Below, piece after piece: positions 18,481 through 26,800 of a stretch of DNA of 64,000 bases. The notes under the pieces are model-generated. The model searched no databases. It was not told the DNA's origin and worked only from the letters and a program-made list of their open reading frames with translations. The position numbers and the translations under genes are program-made. The stretch is from Archangium violaceum (GTDB lineage: Bacteria > Myxococcota > Myxococcia > Myxococcales > Myxococcaceae): the NCBI RefSeq assembly GCF_016859125.1, contig NZ_CP069338.1, positions 2,418,001 to 2,482,000 of the forward strand. Direction: 5' to 3'. Each line of letters starts with the position of its first letter. Within the stretch, counting starts at the first letter, position 1.

Positions 18481-19497
18481 CTACTGCGAAAGGTCGCCCA
18501 ACACTTCGGAGAGCGTGGGAGCCTTCAGGGCTCGCTCGAACCAACGCTCGAGGAGGGTCACATCCGTACAGGTCAGGATACGCTGCCGGGTCTGTTCGCT
18601 GACGGACCAACCCCTCGCGGCGAGAATCAGAAGCACACTCTCCGCCCGCCCCTGTGCCCGTCCCTGTGCCCGGCCCTGCTCCAGTCCCTGTTGGCGCCCT
18701 TGCTCGATGAGTTCCTCGCCATAGGTCCGCATCAGTTCCTCCGCTCGGTGTGTCTCCATGACGGAACGTAGCACTCCGCCTATCGCGGCGCGGACGGTCC
18801 TGTCCCCGACCTGGAGGAGATAACGGACAACCAGACCCAGCTCCTCGTCTCCATGGGGGGCGGCGTGAACCTCCGCGAAGAGTGCCATCCAGTCCGGCAG
18901 CCTCCGAGTGAGTTCCTCGGTGCGCCCGTAGCGCAGCACGAGCAGGGCCAGCCGGGTCAGGGCCGGACCCGGGCGTGCCATCAGCGTCTCGGCCCGCTCG
19001 GCCGTCAGGTCATCGAGCAGGTACTCGAAGCGTGGCACGAGCGCGCGCCAGGGCTCCCGCGCCTCCGACTCGTCCGGCAGGTCGAAGAGTTCTTCCACCC
19101 GCCGGGGAGCGGACCAGGCGCCATCCGGCCCGTGGTACATGACCAGGGGCACCACCACCGGCAGCTTCTCGCTGTCCGGGTTCGTCTGGCGCCAGTGCTC
19201 GAGCTGGCGCACCACGTAGCGCAGCATGCGCAGCGCCATCCAGCCATCCACCCGGGACTGGTGCTCCAACAATACGTAGAACAGCAGCGGTCGCCCCCCG
19301 CGCAGGCGCGCCGAGAAGAGCAGATCGCTCTGGGTCTCCCGCAGCTCCGGATCCACCACGGAGCCGGACTCCCGCTGCAGCGTGGACCAGTCCACCTGGG
19401 AGATGACCCGAGGGGGCAAAGCGGCGCGCAGCTCGGCCACGGCCCGCTCGGGCTGACCCAGGGTGTAGCGGACGAAGAGGTCATGAGGTCCGGACAT
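18481..19497 (-). CDS. Rpn/YhgA-like PD-(D/E)XK nuclease family protein
   Basis: 338 residues. The N-terminal half matches the Rpn (transposase_31/DUF4351-type) nuclease domain: GPHDLFVRYTLGQPERAVAE, then SDLLFSARLRG and the core LLFYVLLEHQSR, whose Asp, Glu and Gln form a PD-(D/E)XK-like site. Rpn proteins are DNA endonucleases linked to RecA-independent recombination. The C-terminal part is helical and holds a short tandem repeat, EQGRAQGRAQGRAE, near residue 280. The ATG at 19497 is chosen because the family consensus starts there; the frame is open upstream to 19650 but without homology. Usually such genes stand alone in many copies per genome. Confidence 0.85.
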   Translation of the reverse strand: MSGPHDLFVRYTLGQPERAVAELRAALPPRVISQVDWSTLQRESGSVVDPELRETQSDLLFSARLRGGRPLLFYVLLEHQSRVDGWMALRMLRYVVRQLEHWRQTNPDSEKLPVVVPLVMYHGPDGAWSAPRRVEELFDLPDESEAREPWRALVPRFEYLLDDLTAERAETLMARPGPALTRLALLVLRYGRTEELTRRLPDWMALFAEVHAAPHGDEELGLVVRYLLQVGDRTVRAAIGGVLRSVMETHRAEELMRTYGEELIEQGRQQGLEQGRAQGRAQGRAESVLLILAARGWSVSEQTRQRILTCTDVTLLERWFERALKAPTLSEVLGDLSQ

Positions 19498-19675
19498 GGC
19501 GAGCAGCGCCGGAGAAAGCATGCGGTGGGCCAGCGGTGCCGCACAGGGAACCGCCTCTCCGGGTGCGTCCGTTTCGGCGACAGCCCTCTCACACGAGAGA
19601 CACCAGCACCCGCGTCTCTCTCCGAACGGACCTGCCGCCAGCCAGGACATGGAGCCGTTGGTGGCGCCGCGGCCG

Positions 19676-19718
19676 CCTCACCCCGGCCCTTTCCCAGGGG
19701 AAGCGGAAGTGTGGGCCC
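19676..19718. repeat. REP-like hairpin element, copy 2, forming the end of the AraC gene
   Basis: A diverged second copy: CCTCACCCCGGCCCTTTCCC, then AGGGGAAGCGGAAG and GTGGGCCC. It shares the flanking CTCACCCCGGCCC and AGTGTGGGCCC with copy 1. The stop codon of the AraC-type regulator (19678-19680) and its last dozen codons lie inside it. Confidence 0.65.
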
Positions 19719-20715
19719 GGCGGAAGGACTCGGGGCTCATGCCCCACCAGCGCTTGAAGGCCCGGTGGAAGGTGGCGGGCTCACCGTAGCCCAGCAGGAA
19801 GGAGACCTCCGCGATGGACATCCGGCGCCGCAGGTAGTCCTCCGACAGCTCGCGGCGTACCGCATCCAGGATGCCCGCGTAGCTCTGTCCCTCCTCGGCC
19901 AGCTTCCGCTGCAACGTGCGCTGGGACATGTGCAGAGCCCTCGCCACGGCCTCGAAGGAGAAGTCCCCTCCCGCCAGCGTGCGCCGCACCTGCTCCCGGA
20001 CACGCTCGGAGGGGCTCGCCGTCGTCGGCAGCCGCGCCAACGCGCGCTGGGCCTGCTTCTCGAACATGGTGCTCAGCAGCGCGTCCGCGTGGACGAAGGG
20101 CCGCTCGGCGTCCTCGTAGGAGAACTCGATGTCGCTGTGGGGTGCACCGAAGACGAGCGGACAGCCAAAGAGGGCCTCGTGCTCCCGGATGTCCGCGGGC
20201 GCCGGGTGGACGAAGCGCACCTGGAGCGGCCGTACGTCCGCCCCGGTGAAGAAGCGCGTCCCCGTGGCGAGCTGCACCATCGCGATCTCGACCACGTGCC
20301 GGTGGGCCGGACGCCAGGGCCCCACCGGGGTGAAGCGCATGCGCACCCCGCGCTCCGTCTCCTCCACCTTGAAGCGCTCCCCATCGCCCCACACGCGCTG
20401 GTAGCGGCACCCGCGCACCAGGGACTCCTTCAGCGTCGCGCTCGTGAGGATGACGAGCGAGGCGGCATCATCCGGGTCCACGTAGCTCATCCGCGCCATG
20501 TGCAGGCCCAGGTTGTCGTCCCCCATCACCTCCACCGCCCGCTCCATGACGGTGTCCAGCACGCTGTACGGGATGCGCGCCTCGGGGTCATCGAGGTCGG
20601 CCCGGTGCAGGCCCACCTCGTGGCAGAGCGCCTCCACGGGCACGCCGTGCTCGGCCGCGATGTTCAGCGCCTGGAGGACCAGCCGGGAGGAGAGAGCGGC
20701 GGGAGGAGAGGACAT
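19678..20715 (-). CDS. AraC-family regulator with arabinose-binding-like (OruR/GbdR-type) N-terminus
   Basis: 345 residues. The N-terminal domain (about 1-210) is of the DUF4066/arabinose-binding-like type found in OruR, ArgR and Legionella-type AraC regulators: VLQALNIAAEHGVPVEALC, then YSVLDTVMERAVEVMGDDNL. The C-terminal AraC domain has MSQRTLQRKLAEEGQSYAGI and VSFLLGYGEPATFHRAFKRW. The final residues (SASPGKGPG) come from a repeat element and are not part of the fold. The ATG is at 20715. A 37-bp motif that recurs before the methyltransferase gene at 24962 starts 19 bases upstream, which suggests autoregulation and a distant target. The ligand is unknown. Confidence 0.88.
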   Translation of the reverse strand: MSSPPAALSSRLVLQALNIAAEHGVPVEALCHEVGLHRADLDDPEARIPYSVLDTVMERAVEVMGDDNLGLHMARMSYVDPDDAASLVILTSATLKESLVRGCRYQRVWGDGERFKVEETERGVRMRFTPVGPWRPAHRHVVEIAMVQLATGTRFFTGADVRPLQVRFVHPAPADIREHEALFGCPLVFGAPHSDIEFSYEDAERPFVHADALLSTMFEKQAQRALARLPTTASPSERVREQVRRTLAGGDFSFEAVARALHMSQRTLQRKLAEEGQSYAGILDAVRRELSEDYLRRRMSIAEVSFLLGYGEPATFHRAFKRWWGMSPESFRRAHTSASPGKGPG

Positions 20716-20733
20716 CGACAGGAGGACGCTAGC

Positions 20734-20770
20734 GACCGGCTGACGTCCACCGCAAGCCGTTCTGGCCCCC
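20734..20770 (+). promoter_or_regulatory. Copy A of a 37-bp motif also present at 24883
   Basis: Starts GACCGGCTGACGTCC and contains GCAAGCCGTTCTGGC. It matches 24883-24919 at 31 of 37 positions, with no gaps. It lies between the AraC regulator (start 20715, minus) and the small lipoprotein (start 20918, plus). A regulator binding site is the simplest reading, but no binding protein is shown by sequence alone. Confidence 0.5.
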
Positions 20771-20917
20771 CTGGGCGGGCAGCCTTCAGCCCTCGATATT
20801 TTGATGCCGCCTTTGATTTCCGAGGCACCTCCTCGAGGCCCCCTCCTCCGCGCGCCGGGGCACATCATGGAGAAGCCCCGCGCTCGGGCGGGTACGCGCC
20901 CTGCATTCCCGCCGGAC

Positions 20918-21307
20918 ATGACATCGAGAATCCCCTCCCTGCTTGCATTGCTGATGCTGTCCGCCTGTGCCGAGGACCCCGTCGACGAGGTCTGCCGCGA
21001 ACAACCCTGTCCGGCCGTATACACCCCACCCGTATCGCTCACCGTGTGGTCACCCGCTGGACAGCCACTCCCCGACATCACCGTGACGGGAGTGGAGAAC
21101 CCCTCGTGCAGCCGCCTCGGGCCGGAGTCAATCTCCTGCTTCATCGGCACGGGGCCTGGTCAGTATGTCCTCGACATCCAGGCGCAAGGCTTCCAGCCGG
21201 TCCACCTCGAAGTGAATGTGTTCAAGCGAGAGCGGACGGCGTGTGACTGCTGCTCACCCGGCTATACGCCACAGTCCCTGGGGATCCGGCTCGCGCCCGA
21301 GACCTGA
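20918..21307 (+). CDS. Small lipoprotein with carboxypeptidase-regulatory-like domain
   Basis: 129 residues. Lipoprotein signal MTSRIPSLLALLMLSACAED, with the lipobox Cys about residue 17. The mature protein is Cys-rich (CREQPCP, CDCC) and holds a beta-sandwich-like segment, VSLTVWSPAGQPLPDITVTG, typical of the carboxypeptidase-regulatory-like domains common in myxobacterial lipoproteins. Function unknown. Its last 46 bases overlap the 3' end of the convergent glycosyltransferase gene. I start at 20918 because the signal peptide begins there. Confidence 0.75.
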   Translation: MTSRIPSLLALLMLSACAEDPVDEVCREQPCPAVYTPPVSLTVWSPAGQPLPDITVTGVENPSCSRLGPESISCFIGTGPGQYVLDIQAQGFQPVHLEVNVFKRERTACDCCSPGYTPQSLGIRLAPET

Positions 21308-22449
21308 GAGGACACGGGCTCCGGCCAGGAGCGTCCGGCGATGACCTGGGCGTAGCTGTCCACCAGCGCGCCGTTGACGGCCTGGGTGTCGCGCCGCAAC
21401 GCGTACGCACGCGCACGCTGACCGAGCGGTCGGCGTGCCTCCGGCCGCAAGAGCGCCTCCACCTGGTGGGTGAGGTCCTCCACGTCCCGGGGCCGGGCCA
21501 CGGCGCCGCAGTGGCCCTCCCGCACCAACTCGGGCGGCCCACCCGCGTCCACCACCACCGCTGGCACGCCGGAGGCGAGCGACTCCAGCACCACGTTGCC
21601 GAACGTCTCGGTGGTGGAGGGGAAGACGAACAGGTCCGCCGAGGCGTACCACCGCGCCAGCGCCTCTCCCGTCTGGTGCCCCATGAACCACGCGTCCGGC
21701 AGCAGCGTCTGGAGCTCGGCGCGCATGGGCCCGTCTCCCACCAGCACCAGCCGGAAGGCATGCCCGCGCGCGCGCAGCCGGCGGCTCAGCTCCACCAGGA
21801 CCTCCAGGTCCTTCTCCCGCACCAGCCTGCTGACCAGCAGCAGCAGCGGCACCGTGTCGCTGGCGCCCACCGAGCGGCGCAGCTCCTCGTCCCGGTTCGC
21901 GGGCGAGAAGCGCACCGGGTCCACGCCGCGGCTCCACAGCTCGCAGTGGCGCAGCCCCTGGGCCTCCAGTTCCCCCATCATGCGGCGGGTGGGGACATAC
22001 ACGCGGGCGCACTGGCCGTAGAACCAGCGCATGAAGGCCCAGGCGGCGTCCTCGAGCGCCCCGAAGCCGTAGTAACGCAGGTAGGCCACGAAGTGCGTGT
22101 GGAAGCTGCTCACCACCGGGATGCCCCGGGAGCGGGCGTAGCGCAGCGCCCAGAGGGACATGGGCGTGGGTGTGGCCACGTGGATGAGCTGCGGGCGGAA
22201 CGCGTCCAGCTCCCGGGCCACGCCACCGCCCAGGGGCAGGCCCATCCGGTAATCACGGTACAGCGGAAAGGTGAGGGAGCCGACGCGCCGCGCACGCCAC
22301 GCCCACCGCAGGTCCTCCGGCGGGCTGAACGCGGAGAACACCCGGAAGTCGACCTGGCGGGCCTCCAGCGTCTCGAACAACCGTGCCAGCGTCAGCGTCA
22401 CACCATCCACCAGCGGCAGCAGCGCCTCGCTGAAGTAGGCAATGCGCAT
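21262..22449 (-). CDS. Glycosyltransferase family 4 (GT-B fold)
   Basis: 395 residues. The N-terminal Rossmann domain starts MRIAYFSEALLPLVDGVTLT, a typical GT4 opening, and has SFHTHFVAYLRYYG. The C-terminal nucleotide-sugar domain has LLLLVSRLVREKDLEVLVEL, LVLVGDGPMRAEL and the E-x7-E motif in SASTTETFGNVVLES-like form (PSTTETFGNVVLESLASGVP). Closest in style to GDP-mannose-dependent alpha-mannosyltransferases that build glycolipids (MgtA/PimB type). The ATG 22449 is chosen because the fold starts there. Upstream DNA shares an element with the lipid-kinase-like gene at 25787-26800, hinting that both act in envelope lipid or glycolipid synthesis. Confidence 0.9.
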   Translation of the reverse strand: MRIAYFSEALLPLVDGVTLTLARLFETLEARQVDFRVFSAFSPPEDLRWAWRARRVGSLTFPLYRDYRMGLPLGGGVARELDAFRPQLIHVATPTPMSLWALRYARSRGIPVVSSFHTHFVAYLRYYGFGALEDAAWAFMRWFYGQCARVYVPTRRMMGELEAQGLRHCELWSRGVDPVRFSPANRDEELRRSVGASDTVPLLLLVSRLVREKDLEVLVELSRRLRARGHAFRLVLVGDGPMRAELQTLLPDAWFMGHQTGEALARWYASADLFVFPSTTETFGNVVLESLASGVPAVVVDAGGPPELVREGHCGAVARPRDVEDLTHQVEALLRPEARRPLGQRARAYALRRDTQAVNGALVDSYAQVIAGRSWPEPVSSQVSGASRIPRDCGV

Positions 22450-22482
22450 CGGCCCCGAGGCGGACCCCCATCGCTCCCGTAC

Positions 22483-22528
22483 CACGGCTTCGTCGTGCCG
22501 TGGCTGCTCCGTGACCGACCTGACACGT
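22483..22528 (-). promoter_or_regulatory. Upstream element shared with the lipid-kinase gene (copy 1)
   Basis: Read on the minus strand, ACGTGTCAGGTCGGTCAC (22511-22528) is followed 16 bases later by GACGAAGCCGTG (22483-22494). The same two blocks occur before the gene starting at 26800. The element lies 34-79 bases before the glycosyltransferase ATG, where a promoter or operator would be. Confidence 0.45.
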
Positions 22529-22630
22529 AACACGGTGAACACCTCCCCTGGTGAGGGGTGTCAGCATCCACCGCCGCCACGAGGGTCTTCGAGACGACCC
22601 TGTGATTTCGAGGTCACGGCCAGGCCGCCC

Positions 22631-24652
22631 TCATCGCGGCTCGACACCCCAGACGAGCTGACCGTTCCGGTAGAGCGTCACGCCATCCCAATCGGCGAAG
22701 GAGGTCTTGGAGGGGTCGAAGGAGTAGTCATTGGATTCGTCGAAGTTCGACCAATCGGCCTTGTGGCTGCGGGTCTCGATTCCCCCTGAATCGCCGCCCG
22801 CCGGAATGCCGCCAGCAGCGGAGCTGAAGGTGATTTCCAGGTAATGGTCCGCCCCCGTCTTCCCCGTGCTCATCTTCACATGCTTGCCGATGACGTTCGA
22901 GCTACCGATGCGGGCATAGTCACAGTAGAAGGCAAGTGGCTTCTCCCCATCCACCGTGAACCAATAGCGGATGGCCAGTTCGCTCAGCCGCACGGACTCG
23001 CCACCGTTGTTCTTGATCTTGAAGTGTGGCCTCAGGCCGTTATCACCCACCTGGGTGTCCGCCGCGCGGTATTGCAGCACGAGCTCGCCCGAGGGAGGCG
23101 TCGATACGATGGCCCAGTAGGCCGGCTTGGACTGCAGACGCTCATCGAACAAGAGGGGCCAATCATTGCGGGCCACCGGGAACGTTCGCAGCCAGGTGTT
23201 CGCGTCATCCTTGCCCCACAACGTGACACTGGTGATCAGGTTCTTGTGTCTTCTGAAGACCTCGAACAGCTGCTTGTAGAGGGAGGCCTGCTTCTGCTTC
23301 AACTCCTCCGGGAACGTGTCGTACCGCTGCGAGGCGTCGGAGTACACGCTCACATCCAGTTCGGTGATGTGCGTTTCGACACCCAGGTCGGCGAATCTGG
23401 CGATGGAGCTTTCGATCTCCTGAATCGTTGGATAGTAGAGGCTGATGTGCGTCTGGTGTCCAACACCATCAATCGGAATCCCCTTGGCCTTCAACCGCTT
23501 GACCAGGTTGTACATGGCCTGGCTCTTGCCTGATTCGTGTGTGTTGTAGTCGTTGATGAACAACACCGCATCCGGGTCCGCTTCGCGGGCGAACAGGAAT
23601 GCCTTCTCGATGAACTCCTCCCCGGCTATCTGGTACCACGGGCTGCGACGCAATCCGTCAGGCTGCGAGGCATCGAGGACCTCGTTGACCACATCCCAAG
23701 CGTATATCTGGCCCTTGTACCGGCCCATGACCGCGTTGATGTGGTTCTTCATCCGTTGGAACAAGAGCTCCTTGCTCGCCAGGTTTCCGTTCGCATCACG
23801 GAACACCCAGTCCGGCGTTTGTGAGTGCCAGACCAGAGTATGGCCTCGAATCCGCTGCCCGTTTTCGACCGCGAACTGAACGGCGGCATCCGAACCGCTG
23901 AAGTCGAAGACCCCCTCCCGAGGCTCCGTGCTGTCCCACTTCAAGACGTTGCCCGGTGTCGTGCTGTTGAAGTGCTTGGCGAGCAACTTCCGGTCCGCTT
24001 CCGCCATGAGCTCACTGTTGGAGAACGCGGTCCCGATCAGGAAATCATCGGCGAAGACGTCCTTGAGCGAAGGAATACCTTCCTCGATGATGATGGGCCC
24101 GAGATCAGGCAGCCTCTCCACGCGGAAGTCGTCGATATAGAAGACCAGCGAGGAGTTATCCGGCGCCTCGAAGTATACGGACAGGTTGTCCGCCGCCTCG
24201 AGAAGCTTGTACTGGGCCTGGAACCTCACCCAATCGTTGGAGGTGACCGTGTCGAAGTACATCCTCTCGTAGTGAGTGGTGCTCGGCATCCTGCGTTGCA
24301 TCGTCATGGAGACGGTGGTGCTCGGGGCTGCCGGCGGTAGCTTGAGCCACCCCGTGAACACGTAGGTCTGACCCGGCTCCATGTGCGCCGTTACATCCAG
24401 CGTCGGCCCGTGCCAGGACTGCTCGCGACCACCTACCTTCAAGCCGTACACGCCGCCACGGGCCGCTTCCGCTACCACCTCCAACGTCTCCACACCACCG
24501 CGCCCCGTCCAACCTTGCGCCGTTCCATCCTCAAAATCAGTCTGGAGGAGCAGGCTGTTTTCCGAATACGCGGGAGCCGACGAGAAGAGCAGCAGAATCA
24601 AGAATGACGCCAGGAACGTCTGAAGCACTTTCAGGGCAGGCCTTTCCTTCAT
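22631..24652 (-). CDS. Secreted GH10 endo-xylanase with CBM22 and CBM3 modules
   Basis: 673 residues, secreted by a Sec signal (VLQTFLASFLILLLFSSAPA). Order: CBM22-like module (about 35-185, TDFEDGTAQGWTGRGG), GH10 barrel (about 195-535), C-terminal CBM3 (about 545-673, with LVLQYRAADTQVGDN and YDYSFDP-like ending NDYSFDPSKTSFADWDG). The acid/base is Glu324 in WDVVNEVLD and the nucleophile Glu431 in ITELDVS, both intact. It hydrolyses beta-1,4-xylan; CBM3 would hold it on cellulose. GGAAGGAG precedes the ATG at 24652. Base composition is unlike its neighbours: the blocks from 23221 and 23401 have 29 and 31 G+C per 60 bases, against 44 in a glycosyltransferase block. The module set resembles Gram-positive enzymes, so transfer is likely. 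Confidence 0.95.
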   Translation of the reverse strand: MKERPALKVLQTFLASFLILLLFSSAPAYSENSLLLQTDFEDGTAQGWTGRGGVETLEVVAEAARGGVYGLKVGGREQSWHGPTLDVTAHMEPGQTYVFTGWLKLPPAAPSTTVSMTMQRRMPSTTHYERMYFDTVTSNDWVRFQAQYKLLEAADNLSVYFEAPDNSSLVFYIDDFRVERLPDLGPIIIEEGIPSLKDVFADDFLIGTAFSNSELMAEADRKLLAKHFNSTTPGNVLKWDSTEPREGVFDFSGSDAAVQFAVENGQRIRGHTLVWHSQTPDWVFRDANGNLASKELLFQRMKNHINAVMGRYKGQIYAWDVVNEVLDASQPDGLRRSPWYQIAGEEFIEKAFLFAREADPDAVLFINDYNTHESGKSQAMYNLVKRLKAKGIPIDGVGHQTHISLYYPTIQEIESSIARFADLGVETHITELDVSVYSDASQRYDTFPEELKQKQASLYKQLFEVFRRHKNLITSVTLWGKDDANTWLRTFPVARNDWPLLFDERLQSKPAYWAIVSTPPSGELVLQYRAADTQVGDNGLRPHFKIKNNGGESVRLSELAIRYWFTVDGEKPLAFYCDYARIGSSNVIGKHVKMSTGKTGADHYLEITFSSAAGGIPAGGDSGGIETRSHKADWSNFDESNDYSFDPSKTSFADWDGVTLYRNGQLVWGVEPR

Positions 24653-24882
24653 TGAACTCGTTCTCCTTCCTCGTGCTTGGATTCCGCTCCGACACCGCCT
24701 CTCCGGAGAGCGGGGCATGAACACCGGGCTCAGGGTTGAAAGAAGCGCTCCTCAGCGGCAACAGTCAGGCGCAGACACTGATTCACTTCAATTCGAGCAA
24801 AACAAATATTCCAAGACCTCCATGCGCGTCAAATGATTCAAGGGCGGGGAATTTTTCCGTTCACCGACCTCGCTCCCGCCTG

Positions 24883-24919
24883 AACCGGTTGGCGTCCGCG
24901 GCAAGCCGTTCTGGCGCCC
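24883..24919 (+). promoter_or_regulatory. Copy B of the 37-bp motif, upstream of the methyltransferase gene
   Basis: Starts AACCGGTTGGCGTCC and contains GCAAGCCGTTCTGGC, ending 42 bases before ATG 24962 and in the same orientation. It matches 20734-20770 at 31 of 37 positions. The surrounding 309-base gap (24653-24961) also has an AT-rich part at 24780-24860, probably the promoter region of the xylanase or the edge of acquired DNA. Confidence 0.5.
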
Positions 24920-24961
24920 GGTGCCAGTGCGTACCGGGGGGGCGGGTGGCACGTTCGAGCC

Positions 24962-25771
24962 ATGACCGGGACCGCCTCCACCACCGCACTCATCCCGCGC
25001 CTCCACCTCTTCGAGCTGTTGGATCTGGACTGGTACCCGCGAACCCTGCGGGACCTGGGCACGGACTACCTCCACACCGTCAGCGAGAAGACGGGCGCCT
25101 TCGATGCCGCCACGGACATCCTCGCCCGGGGCCTGCGCGCCTCGGAGACACCGGAGCTGCTCGACCTGGGCTCGGGAGGAACCGGCCCCCTGCCCCGACT
25201 GTGCCGGCGGTTGGAGTCGGAGCACGGGCTGAAGCCCCACGTGGTGCTCAGCGACCTGTACCCCACCGCCCATGCGGCGCGGCGGGCGCGCGAGCATGGC
25301 GTCGACTACCTGGAACGGCCGGTGGACGCCACACGGGTGCCGCCGGACCTGCGCGGCATGCGCACCCTCTTCAACACGATGCACCACCTCCGGCCCGAGC
25401 AGGTGAGGCGGATGCTCGCGGATGCCCAGGAGCGCAACGTCCCCTTCGCGGCCTTCGAGGTGATGCGCCGCACGCCCGCGGGCCTCCTCGTCATGCTGCC
25501 GGTGCCGCTGATGGTGTGGCTCTTCACTCCCTTCATCCGCCCGCTGACGCCGCTGCGCCTGCTGCTCACCTACCTGGTACCTGTGGCGCCGCTCGCCAGT
25601 CTCTGGGATGGGCTGGTGTCCGCGCTCCGGGCACACCGTCCCGAGGAGCTGCGCGCCATGACGGCCTCCCTGGCGCGCGAGGGCTACACCTGGGAGGTGG
25701 GCGAGGTGCGCAAGCCCGGCAGGCCCACCGTCACCTACGTGCTCGGGCTGCCGGACCGCCCCACCCGCTGA
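24962..25771 (+). CDS. SAM-dependent class I methyltransferase-like protein
   Basis: 269 residues. A Rossmann-type SAM-binding core: motif I is LLDLGSGGTGPLPRL, and the acidic residue after strand 2 is in HVVLSDLYPTAHAAR. Around residue 175 there is an uncommon hydrophobic segment (LLVMLPVPLMVWLFTPFI), followed by PLRLLLTYLVPVAPL, so the protein may associate with the membrane or a lipid substrate. Convergent with the lipid-kinase-like gene, with only 15 bases between stops. Copy B of the 37-bp motif lies just upstream, suggesting control by the AraC regulator at 19678-20715. Substrate unknown. Confidence 0.75.
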   Translation: MTGTASTTALIPRLHLFELLDLDWYPRTLRDLGTDYLHTVSEKTGAFDAATDILARGLRASETPELLDLGSGGTGPLPRLCRRLESEHGLKPHVVLSDLYPTAHAARRAREHGVDYLERPVDATRVPPDLRGMRTLFNTMHHLRPEQVRRMLADAQERNVPFAAFEVMRRTPAGLLVMLPVPLMVWLFTPFIRPLTPLRLLLTYLVPVAPLASLWDGLVSALRAHRPEELRAMTASLAREGYTWEVGEVRKPGRPTVTYVLGLPDRPTR

Positions 25772-25786
25772 GGCCCTCCACGGGCC

Positions 25787-26800
25787 TCACGCGTTCGCGA
25801 CGAGCCGCTTGAGCTGCCGCCAGTCCACCAGTTGCACGGACTCCTCGGCCAGGGAGAACTCGAGCGAGCGGCGCAGGCCCATGATGTCGCCCCCCATCTG
25901 GAAGGGCACCTCGCGATCGAAGTCCATGCGCAGGCGCTCCACGAGGAAGTCGTGCATCCTGGGCAGCGGGTGCGCCCCGCGCCACAGCTTGAACATGTTG
26001 CGCGTGGCCTCCAGCACGCCGGCGCCGTAGACGCGCACGGACAGCCGGTGCGGCACCGCCTGGGCGAAGGGGAAGGCCTTGAAGCCGAAGCCCCACTCGG
26101 GCGTGGTGGCCGCTCCAGCGACTCCGACAGGGCCGTCGTAGAGGAGCGCGCCGGTCTCTCCACCGGGGAGGGGCACCACGGTGCCGCGCCCGTCCACGGT
26201 GAGCGCCGGAGCGCCCAGGTTGTACACCTTCACCCTCGGGGCGCCCCTGCCGAACGTGTGCCGAGGGATGGTGCGGGTGAAGAGGGCACCCATGTACCCG
26301 CGCAGGCCTCCGTTCGCCTCGCGCAGGGGCCCGGCCGGAAACCTCGAGATATGGTCCTTGAAGTCCTGCAGCGTCTCCGCGTCCCAGCCGGTGCCCGCGA
26401 AGGGCGCCACCTTGTTCTCCACCCGCACGAGCGAGAAGAGGCGCAGGGGGGGCAGGCGCTCGCCACAGGCCGCGAGTTGGCGCAGGGCATCCACGGGCTT
26501 CGGCGCTCCGGTGACGCGCGCCCAGGCATTGCCCGTGCCCAGGGGCAGCACGCCGATTGCGGGAAGAGCCAGCCCCTGGGCGCGCAGCTCATTGAGCAGC
26601 CCGGTGATGGTGCCGTCTCCCCCGCCGGCCAGCAGCAGCGTGGGTGGGTTGGGACGGAGCTGTTCGGAAATCCAGGTCCGGGCCTCATCCAGCGAGCGGG
26701 TGAGGGCGAGGCGGGCACGGGGGAAGATGCGCTGCACCATTCCGCCGACTCGTTCGGAACCACGGCGTGCGCGCAAGTTGACCATCACGGCGATATTCAT
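25787..26800 (-). CDS. Diacylglycerol kinase catalytic-domain protein (DAGK/sphingosine-kinase family)
   Basis: 337 residues. The N-terminal nucleotide-binding part has the family hallmark LLAGGGDGTITGLLNEL (GGDGT) and the following VLPLGTGNAWAR (PLGTxN). The C-terminal beta-sandwich contains the usual substrate-site residues. Relatives phosphorylate diacylglycerol, sphingosine or similar lipids in the cytoplasm or at the inner membrane. The ATG at 26800 precedes NIAVMVNLRARRGS, the typical first strand. A promoter-region element is shared with the glycosyltransferase at 21262-22449, which supports a joint role in membrane lipid or glycolipid metabolism. Exact lipid substrate is not determined. 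Confidence 0.88.
   Translation of the reverse strand: MNIAVMVNLRARRGSERVGGMVQRIFPRARLALTRSLDEARTWISEQLRPNPPTLLLAGGGDGTITGLLNELRAQGLALPAIGVLPLGTGNAWARVTGAPKPVDALRQLAACGERLPPLRLFSLVRVENKVAPFAGTGWDAETLQDFKDHISRFPAGPLREANGGLRGYMGALFTRTIPRHTFGRGAPRVKVYNLGAPALTVDGRGTVVPLPGGETGALLYDGPVGVAGAATTPEWGFGFKAFPFAQAVPHRLSVRVYGAGVLEATRNMFKLWRGAHPLPRMHDFLVERLRMDFDREVPFQMGGDIMGLRRSLEFSLAEESVQLVDWRQLKRLVANA

Noticed and set aside
18853-21246. A 797-codon plus-strand open frame across the Rpn-like and AraC genes.
   Set aside because: Composition (Arg, Gly, Gln, His-rich) and lack of domains mark it as a shadow of two well-supported minus-strand genes.
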